Below are positions 8,261 through 17,259 of a stretch of 64,000 nucleotides of DNA, one piece after another. Origin of the DNA: an uncultured Dorea sp. (GTDB lineage Bacteria; Bacillota; Clostridia; Lachnospirales; Lachnospiraceae). Both the position numbers and the translations under genes were made by a program. The DNA lies in assembly GCA_910584095.1 (NCBI GenBank), contig CAJTYU010000003.1, positions 41,881-105,880 of the forward strand. The letters are read 5' to 3'. A model generated the notes under the pieces. It made no database searches. It was not told where the DNA came from and saw only the letters and a program-made list of their open reading frames with translations. How positions within the stretch are numbered: position 1 is the stretch's first letter; every line of letters starts with the position of its first letter.

Positions 8261-9740
8261 GAATATTAAGAAATTAATACAATATGGAATCAATGCCGGC
8301 TTGACGCCGGAGTGTGAGCGTACTTACGCCACAAATCTCTTGCTGGAGGTATTTCATGAGGATGATTATGAGGACGTAGACATTGCGGGAGAGGAGATTG
8401 ATCTGGAAGATATCTTAAAGGAGCTTCTGGATGAGGCATGCAGAAGGGGACTTATCGAGGACAGCGTAGTTTACAGGGATTTATTTGACACGAAGCTGAT
8501 GAACTGCCTGATGCCAAGGCCCGCACAAGTGCAGAAGGAATTTGCCGGACGCTATGAGAAGTCTCCGGAGGAAGCGACAGAATATTTTTATAAGCTGAGC
8601 CAGGACAGCGATTACATCCGCCGTTACCGGGTAAAGAAGGATATGAAATGGAAGGTAGAGACTCCTTACGGCGAGATTGATATTACCATCAACCTGTCCA
8701 AGCCGGAAAAAGATCCCAAGGCTATTGCCGCTGCAAGAAACGCTAAGGCAAGCAGCTATCCGAAATGCCTGCTCTGTATGGAGAATGAAGGCTATGCGGG
8801 ACGCGTGAATCACCCCGCAAGGGAAAATCACCGAATCATTCCGGTTACGATCAATGACAGCAGATGGGGCTTCCAGTATTCCCCTTATGTGTATTATAAT
8901 GAGCATTGTATTGTATTTAACGGACAGCATATTCCGATGAAGATCGATAAGGCGGCGTTTATCAAATTGTTTGACTTCGTGAAGCTGTTTCCCCATTATT
9001 TCCTTGGCTCCAATGCAGACCTGCCGATCGTGGGAGGCTCTATCTTGAGCCATGATCATTTTCAGGGAGGGCATTACACCTTTGCGATGGCGAAAGCTCC
9101 CATCGAGAAACAGGTTGCCATACCGGGATATGAGGATGTAGAGACCGGCATTGTAAAATGGCCGCTGTCAGTTTTAAGAATCCGCCACAAGGACGAAAAG
9201 AGGCTGATCGACTTGGCGGACCATGTGCTGAAGGCATGGAGAGGCTATACTGACGAGGATGCGTTTATTTTTGCTGAGACGGACGGTGAACCTCATAATA
9301 CCATCACGCCGATTGCGAGAAAGAAGGGGGATATCTTTGAACTTGACCTGACGCTGCGCAACAATATTACCACAGAGGAGCATCCGCTGGGCGTGTATCA
9401 TCCTCACGCGCAGTACCATAATATCAAGAAGGAAAATATAGGGCTGATTGAGGTTATGGGTCTTGCGGTGCTTCCCGCAAGGCTGAAGGAAGAAATGGAA
9501 ATTCTCTCCGGCTATCTTGTGGAAGGAAAGGACATCCGCAGCAATGAAAAGATAGCAAAACATGCGGACTGGGCAGAGCAGTTCCTTCTAAAATATGAGA
9601 AGGTAACGGCGGAGAACGTAACCGAAATCTTACATAAGGAAATCGGTAATACCTTCGTAGGCGTATTAGAGGACGCGGGCGTGTATAAATGCACGGAAGA
9701 AGGAAGGAAAGCGTTCATGAGGTTTATCGAGACGCTGTAG
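8250..9740 (+). CDS. galT: UDP-glucose--hexose-1-phosphate uridylyltransferase (class II)
   Basis: The second Leloir enzyme, which exchanges UMP between UDP-glucose and galactose 1-phosphate. At 496 residues it is the long Firmicutes class II form rather than the 350-residue class I form; the active-site region reads SHDHFQGGHY near residue 270. A TTG at 8235 is in frame, but the ATG at 8250 has GGAG 9 nt upstream and overlaps the end of galK, so it is chosen. Translational coupling with galK is likely. Confidence 0.93.
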   Translation: MLSKNIKKLIQYGINAGLTPECERTYATNLLLEVFHEDDYEDVDIAGEEIDLEDILKELLDEACRRGLIEDSVVYRDLFDTKLMNCLMPRPAQVQKEFAGRYEKSPEEATEYFYKLSQDSDYIRRYRVKKDMKWKVETPYGEIDITINLSKPEKDPKAIAAARNAKASSYPKCLLCMENEGYAGRVNHPARENHRIIPVTINDSRWGFQYSPYVYYNEHCIVFNGQHIPMKIDKAAFIKLFDFVKLFPHYFLGSNADLPIVGGSILSHDHFQGGHYTFAMAKAPIEKQVAIPGYEDVETGIVKWPLSVLRIRHKDEKRLIDLADHVLKAWRGYTDEDAFIFAETDGEPHNTITPIARKKGDIFELDLTLRNNITTEEHPLGVYHPHAQYHNIKKENIGLIEVMGLAVLPARLKEEMEILSGYLVEGKDIRSNEKIAKHADWAEQFLLKYEKVTAENVTEILHKEIGNTFVGVLEDAGVYKCTEEGRKAFMRFIETL

Positions 9741-9795
9741 ACGTTCCGCTATATTATACTGGTTATCCCGACCGACGTATGAGTAAATAAATTTT

Positions 9796-9953
9796 GAACA
9801 AGTCCCTTTTCTGGTATAATAAAAGAAAAGGGACTTGTTCTATGGAAGAAAATTTTTTACAATTTTGCAAGTGTAGTTTCTTTATTGAGGGCACATCATA
9901 AGCTTTGTGCTTTCTGGCGTCCGCTGCCTTCAATTATTTGCCGCTGCAGATAA
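9796..9953 (+). mobile_element. Possible IS or MITE remnant: hairpin promoter and broken ORF
   Basis: A perfect 17-bp inverted repeat (9796-9812 and 9824-9840) encloses an 11-nt loop holding TATAAT preceded by TGG, that is, an extended -10 element. Right after it an ATG opens a frame beginning MEENFLQF that stops after 19 codons. A promoter in a terminal hairpin followed by a broken frame resembles the left end of an insertion sequence with the rest deleted. The alternative is a bidirectional terminator between galT and the convergent clc gene. No right end, target duplication or transposase was found. Confidence 0.35.
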
Positions 9954-11516
9954 TTATCCCTTAAACTTGCAGATATCTTCCATTTCCTTATAGACGGCGG
10001 CGCAGTCTCGTTCATCTGTTAAGGTGACCAGAAGATCGCTGGCAAGAAGTTTTGTCTTTCCCTTTGGAATGAATTCTTCACCGCCCCTTTGGACAGCCAC
10101 CAGAAGGCAGTGACCGGGCCAGTTTACTTCGCTGATCAGCCGTCCGTCCGCGTCTGAGCCGTGAGCCACAACAAATTCTTTTATAACCTTTTTTCCAAGG
10201 TTTTTTGGCAGTTCGATTCCACGCTTTTCCAGCAGCCGCTCCAGAAGACTTTCATAGATCGGCTTGGAGCGGAGGAGCGTAGCGACAATATAGGCCGCAA
10301 TCGAAACCACTGACAGGGATAGGAGCTGCTGGACAGAGCCGGTCATTTCAAAGATCAGGATAATCCCGGTGAGGGGAGCCCGGACAATGGCTGTGAAGTA
10401 TCCCGCCATGGCAAGCAGTACAAAATTATTCACGTACACCGCATCCAATCCAAAGTAATCAACGCCGAAGGTGGCAAAGGCGCCTCCGATAAATGCCCCC
10501 AGCACCAGAAGAGGGAAGAAGATGCCTCCCGGAGCGCCGGAGCCGAAGCAAACAGCGGAGAAGACGAATTTGCAGGCCAGTGTGATCAGGATCATATGCA
10601 GCAGCAGACCGCCGCCTGTCAGCTGTTCGATCAGGTTGTGACCGCTGCCAAGATAATCTGGCATAATAAATCCTAAAACTCCTGCCAGAAGAAAGGGGAT
10701 CATTACTTTTGCTGTCGTGTTTAAATGTGCTGCTTGATTATACAAAGACTGTACTTTTAACGTAAACCAGTTGTAAAAAGAACCCAGTAAGCCGAGAATA
10801 ATGCCCAGTACCAGAATCATCCAGTAATAGTTCTGAGGGAGGTTCTGTATAATATGAAACTGGAATACGGATTTCATGCCGAATACTGTAGAGGACAGAT
10901 AGTCGGCGGTTAAGGAGGAGGCCATGACTGACAGCAGTACGGTTACAGAGAAATTTTTGTGGACTTCCTCTAAAGAGAACATAACTCCGGCAAGAGGCGC
11001 ATGGAAAGCGGCTGACAGTCCGGCGCTTGCGCCGCAGGTCAGGAGGAATTTTTCTTCCGTTTTTCCACGGTTCAATAGAGTAGAAATACCTTTTCCGGCC
11101 ATTGCTCCAAGCTGAATAGAAGGGCCTTCTCTTCCAAGGGACATGCCGCCCAGAAGGCATAAGAAACCCCCGATAAATTTGGAGGGAAGTACCTTCCACC
11201 AGATTTGGTTAAGCTGGCCGGTCATCTCTCCCTCAAGCTGTGGGATTCCGCTGCCGGAGATCAATGGTTCCCATGCAACCAGCTTTCCTACGATTACAGC
11301 CAGAATCATCAAAACAGCAAACCATCCCGCTATACGTAAGGGGGATTCTTTGGCATAATCTAGGGCGGCATGAAGCCAGACGCCTGCATATTCCAGCAGG
11401 ATTCGGTAAAGCAGGACTATGAGGCCGCCTACAGCTCCTACCAATATTCCTTCCCCAATTAAAATGATCTTTAATTTTTCCACACGTTTCAGTGTGTTTT
11501 CTGTATTATTCTTCAC
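9954..11516 (-). CDS. CLC-family chloride/proton antiporter with TrkA-C domain
   Basis: A 520-residue CLC protein. The selectivity motifs are all visible: GSGIPQ (about residue 85), GREGPS with the external gating Glu (about residue 128), and GAPGGIFFP (about residue 325). Both glutamates of the SLEEVHK segment are kept, matching the inner proton glutamate of E. coli ClcA, so exchange of Cl- for H+ is more likely than a channel. The last 75 residues form a cytoplasmic TrkA-C (RCK-C) ligand-binding domain. It probably serves acid or ionic stress. Confidence 0.9.
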   Translation of the reverse strand: MKNNTENTLKRVEKLKIILIGEGILVGAVGGLIVLLYRILLEYAGVWLHAALDYAKESPLRIAGWFAVLMILAVIVGKLVAWEPLISGSGIPQLEGEMTGQLNQIWWKVLPSKFIGGFLCLLGGMSLGREGPSIQLGAMAGKGISTLLNRGKTEEKFLLTCGASAGLSAAFHAPLAGVMFSLEEVHKNFSVTVLLSVMASSLTADYLSSTVFGMKSVFQFHIIQNLPQNYYWMILVLGIILGLLGSFYNWFTLKVQSLYNQAAHLNTTAKVMIPFLLAGVLGFIMPDYLGSGHNLIEQLTGGGLLLHMILITLACKFVFSAVCFGSGAPGGIFFPLLVLGAFIGGAFATFGVDYFGLDAVYVNNFVLLAMAGYFTAIVRAPLTGIILIFEMTGSVQQLLSLSVVSIAAYIVATLLRSKPIYESLLERLLEKRGIELPKNLGKKVIKEFVVAHGSDADGRLISEVNWPGHCLLVAVQRGGEEFIPKGKTKLLASDLLVTLTDERDCAAVYKEMEDICKFKG

Positions 11517-11792
11517 AATAAAGTCCTTTTTAAAAATAGCAGTATGGTAACGAGAGGGTACAAAGCGCGCTTTTCTTCTAACTGGAGCTGTTCTTTGTCA
11601 AGAAGAAACAGCTAATTACAATATAATTATACATGAAGCAGTTTTATAAGTCGAATGTTTTTTGTAAACTATAATTATTGCTGCAAAAAACATGATAATT
11701 TTTCCTGTTACGCTTGTTTTTTCGACATTTTTCGAGTATCGTATAAGTATACCCATCCGGGCATGAAAATGAAGAGCGCGGGAGAAAAAAGC

Positions 11793-13325
11793 ATGGAAGA
11801 TTATTCTGGAAGAAAGCCGAAAAAAGATGGAATCAAAGCGCATAAAGCGGCGCAGGAAAGAAAAGGGGACTGGCTGGGCAGAGCGGCAATAAAAAAGGAG
11901 AGAAAACCGCAGAGAGAGCATACCGTCCGGTTTGAGGAGGATTTCAGGGAAAGGCATATAGCCAGAGAATCAAGACATACCGGAGGGGAGCAGCCAGATA
12001 GAGAAGATAGAAGAAGGAAAGAAGCGGCAAGACAAAAAAGAAGACAGAGGAGGCAGATCCAGAGATTGATAACGGTTGGAGCTCTGGCGCTGGCTTTGAT
12101 ATTGACCAGTCTGCTTGTCAGAGCTGCGGTGAAAGGAATTTCTAAAAAGACAAAGGAAGCAAAAGCAAAAGCAGAAGCGTTAGAGCTTGAGAAGAAAAAG
12201 CCGAAGATAAAAGAAGCATCGGCCGTGATCACAACGGCAGGCGATGTCATTATGCATCGGCCGTTTTTGGAATCTTCAACATATTACAATGGTGAAGATT
12301 ACGATTACAATGCCATTTTTACCTATATGAAGGAGATCTATGAGGCGGCGGATTTTACAGCCCTTACGACAGAGTATGCTTTGACAGATGGAAATTATAG
12401 CGGTTATCCTAATTTCTGTTCGCCGGATGCGATTGCGGATGCGTTAGCGGCTAACGGAGTGGATATGTGCATGCTTGCAAACAATCATATTTATGATAAT
12501 GGGGATGAGGGTCTGCAGCGCACAATGGATGTTCTTACACAGAAGAATCTATTATATACAGGAGCAAGGAAAAACGAGAAGGACAAAAAGTACATAGTTC
12601 AGGATATCAACGGCATTAAGGTGGGCTTTTTTAATTATGTGTACGAGACGGAAATTGTAGATGGTTTGAAGTCGATTAACGGAATTGCAGTCAGCGAGGA
12701 AAGTGAAAAGCTGATTAATTCTTTTCAGGAAGCCGATCCCCAGTCTTTGTATGATGATGTAAAAGAGATTCTTGCCAGTATGAAAGAAGAAGGGGCGGAA
12801 TATATCGTTGCCTATATGCACTGGGGCGAGGAATATCAGACACAGGAAAATTCTTATCAGGACGCGATTGCGCAGGAGCTGTGCGATATGGGAATTGATG
12901 CGCTGATTGCCAGTCATCCGCATGTGATTCAGCCGGTGGATCTGCTGGAAAGCAGCGACGGCAAACATAAGATGGTATGCGCGTACGCGATTGGAAACCA
13001 TCTTTCGAATCAGCGTACAGAGTATATGGACGGACTTACAAATGGGTACTCTGAGGACGGTATGGTGGTAACACTTACGATTCATCGGGATACGAAAGGC
13101 AGGATTACTCTGGAAAAGGCTGATTTTACACCTACCTGGGTATACCATGATCAAGATCCGGACGATGAATATTTTATCCTGCCGCTGGGGCATCCGGAAG
13201 AAATTAAGGAAGCGGCGGGATTAGATAATATTAAAGAGGATGTGGAGGATTCACTGAAAAGAACAAACGGAATTGTTGGGAAAGGCGTAAAAAAGGTACA
13301 GGAAGCCCTTCCGCTTGAACAGTAG
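11793..13325 (+). CDS. CapA/PgsA-family metallophosphoesterase, membrane anchored
   Basis: A 510-residue type II membrane protein. Residues 1-90 are highly charged (Arg, Lys, Glu) and cytoplasmic, a single transmembrane helix lies near 92-112, and the PGA_cap calcineurin-like domain follows from about 145. Metal-binding motifs seen: TTAGDVIMH, LANNHIYDNG, MHWGEE and SHPHVIQ. Relatives act in poly-gamma-glutamate capsule export or cell-surface phosphoester hydrolysis; no capBC genes are nearby, so the substrate is unknown. The frame extends upstream to 11655, but ATG 11793 has GGGAG 8 nt before it and is preferred. Confidence 0.85.
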   Translation: MEDYSGRKPKKDGIKAHKAAQERKGDWLGRAAIKKERKPQREHTVRFEEDFRERHIARESRHTGGEQPDREDRRRKEAARQKRRQRRQIQRLITVGALALALILTSLLVRAAVKGISKKTKEAKAKAEALELEKKKPKIKEASAVITTAGDVIMHRPFLESSTYYNGEDYDYNAIFTYMKEIYEAADFTALTTEYALTDGNYSGYPNFCSPDAIADALAANGVDMCMLANNHIYDNGDEGLQRTMDVLTQKNLLYTGARKNEKDKKYIVQDINGIKVGFFNYVYETEIVDGLKSINGIAVSEESEKLINSFQEADPQSLYDDVKEILASMKEEGAEYIVAYMHWGEEYQTQENSYQDAIAQELCDMGIDALIASHPHVIQPVDLLESSDGKHKMVCAYAIGNHLSNQRTEYMDGLTNGYSEDGMVVTLTIHRDTKGRITLEKADFTPTWVYHDQDPDDEYFILPLGHPEEIKEAAGLDNIKEDVEDSLKRTNGIVGKGVKKVQEALPLEQ

Positions 13326-13347
13326 GTTCATTTGAGAAATATATAAA

Positions 13348-13385
13348 AATACCGGGACGTCCATGTTATAAGGAGTTCCGGTATT
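13348..13385 (-). terminator. Rho-independent terminator of tRNA-Pro
   Basis: AATACCGG (13348-13355) pairs with CCGGTATT (13378-13385). Read on the minus strand, the hairpin is followed by a T-rich run, placing it 16 nt downstream of tRNA-Pro. It may also stop transcripts of the convergent capA-like gene. Confidence 0.7.
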
Positions 13386-13400
13386 CTTGCATATTCTGAA

Positions 13401-13475
13401 TCGGGGTAACAGGATTCGAACCTGCGACCTCACGGCCCCCAGCCGTGCGCTCTAACCAAACTGAGCCATACCCCG
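13401..13475 (-). tRNA. tRNA-Pro (anticodon GGG)
   Basis: A complete cloverleaf is read on the minus strand. The acceptor stem CGGGGTA pairs with TACCCCG, the anticodon stem CACGG with CCGTG, and the 7-nt loop CTGGGGG places GGG at positions 34-36. The T arm contains GGTTCGAATCC. The CCA end is not encoded. Confidence 0.95.
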
Positions 13476-13483
13476 GTACGTCT

Positions 13484-13513
13484 ATTATATGCACATTTTG
13501 TCGGATAATGCAA
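13484..13513 (-). promoter_or_regulatory. Promoter of tRNA-Pro
   Basis: On the minus strand TTGCAT (13508-13513) and TATAAT (13484-13489) are separated by 18 bp and lie 8 bp before the tRNA 5' end, a good sigma-A promoter. Confidence 0.7.
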
Positions 13514-13646
13514 CACAAAAATAAATCTTTTAGCATCTATCAATGAATATTGCTTTTGTGCTATACTGAAATTATGCTTTATTGATACGAAGAATAAAGA
13601 TGAATATGGTATTTACGGTTTAGTATATGCGGGAGGGTTCTGGACT

Positions 13647-14450
13647 ATGAAAGTGATTGTGATTGGACCGAGAGGTAAGATGGGAAGCTTGATTACGCAG
13701 ATTGCCGCGGCAAGGGAGGATATGGAGCTTGTGGCGGGCGTTGCTCCGAAGGGCAGGAATTACGTAGGGATGGACTTGGGAATGGCGGCGCTGGCAGGCC
13801 GCGAGCTTGGAGTACCGGTCGTGGATGATTTGGAAAGCGTGATTGACGGGTGCGATGTGATTATTGATTTTTCTACCAGAGAGAACGCTATGGAAGTGCT
13901 TGAACTAGCTAGAGAGCATAAGAAAGGGCTGGTCTGCGGCACCACGGGATTTACTCCGGAGGAATTTGCGCGGTTTGAAGAGGCTTCTGCAGAGATTCCG
14001 GTGCTTTATGCAGCAAATACCTCGAAGCTTGTTAATGTGATGAATAAACTCTTGGAGCTTGCGGCTTCTGCTATTGGGGAAGAGGCTGACATTGAGATCC
14101 TAGAGATGCATGATCAGTGGAAAAAGGATGCGCCGAGCGGAACGTCTAAGGAGATGGGGGAGATTATGGCCCGAGCATTAGGCCGCGAGCTTAAAGATAT
14201 CGCGGTTTACGGGCGGCAGGGTGAATCGCCAAGGGAGAAAGGAACGATAGGTTATCATTCTCTCCGCGCGGGAAATATACCCAGCAGCCATACAGTATAT
14301 TTTGGATTTATGGGAGAACGGCTGGAGATTACACATCATTCTTACAATTGGGAGTGTTTTGCAAGAGGCGCTTGTGACTGCGCCGCTTATCTTGCAGGCA
14401 AAGGAGCGGGATTTTACACGATTCAGGATGTGCTTGGCCTTCGGGCGTAA
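13647..14450 (+). CDS. dapB: DapB-family reductase with altered substrate motifs
   Basis: A 267-residue protein of the 4-hydroxy-tetrahydrodipicolinate reductase family (lysine/diaminopimelate route). The NAD(P) loop GPRGKMGS is at residues 7-14, CGTTGF near 93, and the catalytic segment EMHDQWKKDAPSGTS near 155-169. The catalytic His and Lys are kept, but the usual HHRHK run reads HDQWK, the usual N-F-S-x-G-V-N stretch reads NTSKLVNV, and the C-terminal HRASSR-like motif reads HHSYNW. These changes affect substrate contacts, so it may be a paralog acting on another compound. It precedes a similarly divergent carbamate kinase-like gene. Confidence 0.75.
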   Translation: MKVIVIGPRGKMGSLITQIAAAREDMELVAGVAPKGRNYVGMDLGMAALAGRELGVPVVDDLESVIDGCDVIIDFSTRENAMEVLELAREHKKGLVCGTTGFTPEEFARFEEASAEIPVLYAANTSKLVNVMNKLLELAASAIGEEADIEILEMHDQWKKDAPSGTSKEMGEIMARALGRELKDIAVYGRQGESPREKGTIGYHSLRAGNIPSSHTVYFGFMGERLEITHHSYNWECFARGACDCAAYLAGKGAGFYTIQDVLGLRA

Positions 14451-14607
14451 GGCGGCAAAGGATTTACCGGATGGCCGGATAATTTGTGAAGGACAGCGGT
14501 TATTGTTCACTCCGTGCACAGAAACTTAGAAAAATAATTGAGGGGATGCTTGCATTTCCAAATACCAGAGACTATAATTGCAATATCTTATATATAAGGA
14601 GACGCGG

Positions 14608-15540
14608 ATGATGAAAAAGAGAGTGGTAATAGCATTGGGACACAGGGCGCTTGGAACAACGCTTCCGGAGCAGAAGGAAGCGGTGGGCCGTTCAGCGAAG
14701 GTGATCGCGGATTTGATCGAAGAAGGCTGTCAGGTAGCCATTACTCATAGCAATGCCCCGCAAGTGGGGATGATTCATACGGCGATGAACGAGTTTGGAA
14801 AGGTTCACCAGGATTATACGGCCGCGCCGATGTCTGTATGCGCAGCCATGAGTCAGGGCTACATCGGCTATGACCTTCAGAACGGTATCCGCACAGAGCT
14901 TTTAGACAGAGGGATTTTCCGCACTGTCAGCACCGTACTGACACAGGTAATGGTGGACCCTTATGACGAGGCGTTTTATACGCCGACTAAGGTACTGGGC
15001 AGGTATATGTCTGCAGAGGATGCGGCGGCAGAGCGCAAGAAAGGCAACTATGTGGTAGAGGAGCCGGGCAAGGGGTTCCGCCGTGTAGTATCTGCGCCGA
15101 ATCCGGTGAGTATTGTGGAGATTGAGGCGATTAAGGCATTGATGGATGCCGATCAGGTAGTAATTGCCTGCGGCGGCGGCGGGATTCCGGTGATGCAGCA
15201 GGGAAATCGCCTGAAGGGAGCCAGCGCGGTAATTGAGAAGGATTTGGCGGCAGGAAAGCTGGCAGAAGAAATTGACGCGGATGCGTTGCTTATCCTTACC
15301 AGCGTAGACAAGGTATATATTAACCGTGGCAAAGAAAACGAGGAAGAGCTTGGGGAGATTACGGTGGAGCAGGCGAAGCAGTATATGGAGGAAGGACATT
15401 TTGGAGTGTATAATATGCTTCCAAAGTTCCGTGCGTCAGTGGAGTTTATCGAGAAGAGAGAGGGAAGAGAGGCGATCATTACTTCCTACGATAAATTGCT
15501 GGAAGGTCTGAAAGGAAAAACGGGAACGATTATTCGTTAA
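14608..15540 (+). CDS. arcC: Carbamate kinase-like amino acid kinase family protein
   Basis: A 310-residue member of the carbamate kinase family, which classically makes ATP and carbamate from carbamoyl phosphate and ADP. The full-length match is clear (CAAMSQGYIGY, FRRVVSAPNP, CGGGGIPV, LILTSVDKV). However, the phosphate-loop motif usually read ALGGNAL is ALGHRAL, the usual HGNGPQVG is HSNAPQVG, and the usual GSMGPK region is VYNMLPKF. Substrate or activity may therefore differ. ATG 14608 is chosen because AAGGAG lies 6 nt upstream; the frame begins at 14578. It follows the DapB-like gene by 157 bp. No arginine deiminase genes are near. Confidence 0.75.
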   Translation: MMKKRVVIALGHRALGTTLPEQKEAVGRSAKVIADLIEEGCQVAITHSNAPQVGMIHTAMNEFGKVHQDYTAAPMSVCAAMSQGYIGYDLQNGIRTELLDRGIFRTVSTVLTQVMVDPYDEAFYTPTKVLGRYMSAEDAAAERKKGNYVVEEPGKGFRRVVSAPNPVSIVEIEAIKALMDADQVVIACGGGGIPVMQQGNRLKGASAVIEKDLAAGKLAEEIDADALLILTSVDKVYINRGKENEEELGEITVEQAKQYMEEGHFGVYNMLPKFRASVEFIEKREGREAIITSYDKLLEGLKGKTGTIIR

Positions 15541-15656
15541 AAACGGCCTGCTGATTTATGCATGTTGCCGTATAGTTTTAAAGGAGTGTGTAAATTAATC
15601 CGGCAGGGAATCGCAATTAGAGGGCAGCTGCATATATTATAGATAGAGGTGATCAT

Positions 15657-15902
15657 ATGCGGTTGTGTGAATTTGAAAAAAAAGAAGTAATAAATGCCTG
15701 TGACTGCAGCAAGATCGGCTATGTCGCAGATATAAAATTTGATGAATGTAAAGGATGTATTGAGGCAATCATAGTTCCGAGAGGCGGGAAGTTCTGTTTC
15801 CTGTTTGGCGAGAGCGGTGAATATGTGATTCCATTCCGATGTATTAAACAGATCGGACCGGATATAATTCTGGTGGAGATACATGAGGAGGGAAAGCATT
15901 GA
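15657..15902 (+). CDS. YlmC/YmxH-family PRC-barrel protein
   Basis: An 81-residue protein of the small YlmC/YmxH sporulation-associated family. It begins MRLCEFEKKEVINACDCSK and contains the IGYVADIKFDECKG beta-barrel core and the FCFLFGESGEYVIPF segment. Members are conserved in spore-forming Firmicutes, but their molecular role is not settled. GAGGTGAT lies before the start. The gene ends 28 bp before nrdR and is likely co-transcribed with it. Confidence 0.85.
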   Translation: MRLCEFEKKEVINACDCSKIGYVADIKFDECKGCIEAIIVPRGGKFCFLFGESGEYVIPFRCIKQIGPDIILVEIHEEGKH

Positions 15903-15930
15903 TGCATGGGAAGGCAGAAGGAGAAAAGGT

Positions 15931-16383
15931 ATGAAATGTCCATATTGTAATCACCCGGATACAAGGGTTATTGATTCCAGACCGATAGAGGATGACTGCT
16001 CTATTCGGAGAAGAAGATCCTGTGATGAGTGCGGGAAACGGTTTACAACGTATGAGAAGGTGGAGACGATTCCGCTGATTATTATTAAGAAAGACAATAA
16101 CAGAGAGCAGTATAACAGGGGCAAGATTGAAAGAGGAATTATTCGTGCCTGCTATAAGCGTCCGGTTCCAGCCGAAGAAGTACAGAAGACGGTCGAGCGG
16201 ATCGAGACTAAGGTATTCAGTCTGGAGGAAAAGGAGATTCCAAGCCATATGATCGGAGAGATTGTTATGGAGGAGCTTCAGAATCTGGACGCGGTAGCTT
16301 ATGTGCGTTTTGCTTCTATTTACAGAGAATTTAAAGATGTGAATACTTTTATGGACGAGATTAAGAAGATTCTGGATCGTTAG
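15931..16383 (+). CDS. nrdR: Transcriptional repressor NrdR
   Basis: A 150-residue regulator of ribonucleotide reductase genes. An N-terminal zinc ribbon uses CPYC (residues 3-6) and CDEC (about 31-34), and residues 49-139 form the ATP-cone domain that senses ATP/dATP. Its length is exactly typical. A longer frame begins at 15883 but ATG 15931 has AAGGAG 7 nt upstream and gives the canonical MKCPYC start. No nrd genes or NrdR boxes were noticed in the window. Confidence 0.95.
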   Translation: MKCPYCNHPDTRVIDSRPIEDDCSIRRRRSCDECGKRFTTYEKVETIPLIIIKKDNNREQYNRGKIERGIIRACYKRPVPAEEVQKTVERIETKVFSLEEKEIPSHMIGEIVMEELQNLDAVAYVRFASIYREFKDVNTFMDEIKKILDR

Positions 16384-16399
16384 ATGAACGGAGAGCAGT

Positions 16400-17134
16400 A
16401 TGAGAACTTATAAAATGACGATTTCCTATGAGGGCAGCAGATATCAGGGCTGGCAGAGACAAGCTACGACCGATAATACGATTCAGCATATTCTGGAATG
16501 GACGCTGGGCCGTATGGTAGGCTACCGGGTACAGGTGGATGGTTCCGGAAGGACGGACAGCGGCGTTCATGCAAGAGGGCAGGTGGCAAGCGTTACGTTG
16601 TCTAAACTGTATGACGTAGAGGATCTGAAGGATGCGTTGAACCGGTCTCTGCCTGAGGATATCAGGATTATCAGAATTGAACTTGCCAGAAACGGCTTTC
16701 ATGCGAGAAAGAGCGCGAAGGGTAAGAAGTATGAATATTTTATTGACTGCCGGGAGAAGCCGGATGTATTTTCCAGAAGGTATTGTTACCATTATCCGGA
16801 AAGGCTGGATATCGAGGCGATGAGGGATGCGGCGGAGTATCTGATCGGCGTGAAAGATTTCAGCAGCTTTACGGATAATAAGGACGCGAAAGATACGGTG
16901 CGCAGGATTTACAACATTAAGGTCGTACGGGCGGGAGAGAAGATTCGGATTACTTATTATGGTTCGGGGTTTCTGTATCATATGGCGAGGATTCTTACAG
17001 GTACTTTAATAGAAGTGGGCGACGGAAGACGAAACAGCGAGGATATTCCGGCGCTGATCGAGGCGAAGGACAGAAGCATGGCGGGCTTTCTCGCTCCGGC
17101 GAGAGGATTGTTTTTGAGAAAAGTATATTATTAA
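16400..17134 (+). CDS. truA: tRNA pseudouridine synthase A
   Basis: A 244-residue enzyme that isomerises uridines 38-40 in tRNA anticodon arms. The catalytic aspartate is in the GRTDSGVHARGQV motif near residue 52, and the C-terminal GSGFLYHMARILTG motif is present. It lies 16 bp after nrdR. A short downstream gap separates it from the FapA-like gene. Confidence 0.95.
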   Translation: MRTYKMTISYEGSRYQGWQRQATTDNTIQHILEWTLGRMVGYRVQVDGSGRTDSGVHARGQVASVTLSKLYDVEDLKDALNRSLPEDIRIIRIELARNGFHARKSAKGKKYEYFIDCREKPDVFSRRYCYHYPERLDIEAMRDAAEYLIGVKDFSSFTDNKDAKDTVRRIYNIKVVRAGEKIRITYYGSGFLYHMARILTGTLIEVGDGRRNSEDIPALIEAKDRSMAGFLAPARGLFLRKVYY

Positions 17135-17259
17135 TTTTACCGGGGTATTTTTCCATTGGAGAACTACCTCTTTTTCTTGCCAATCGCGCTCGGAAAGGAT
17201 ACAATACTATTATAGAGAAATAGGTATGGAAAAGGATTGAGAGGGAGGTGGAAGAATAA

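Noticed and set aside
13530..13600. Sigma-A promoter before the DapB-like gene
   Set aside because: Several overlapping -10-like boxes exist but none pairs convincingly with a -35 at proper spacing.
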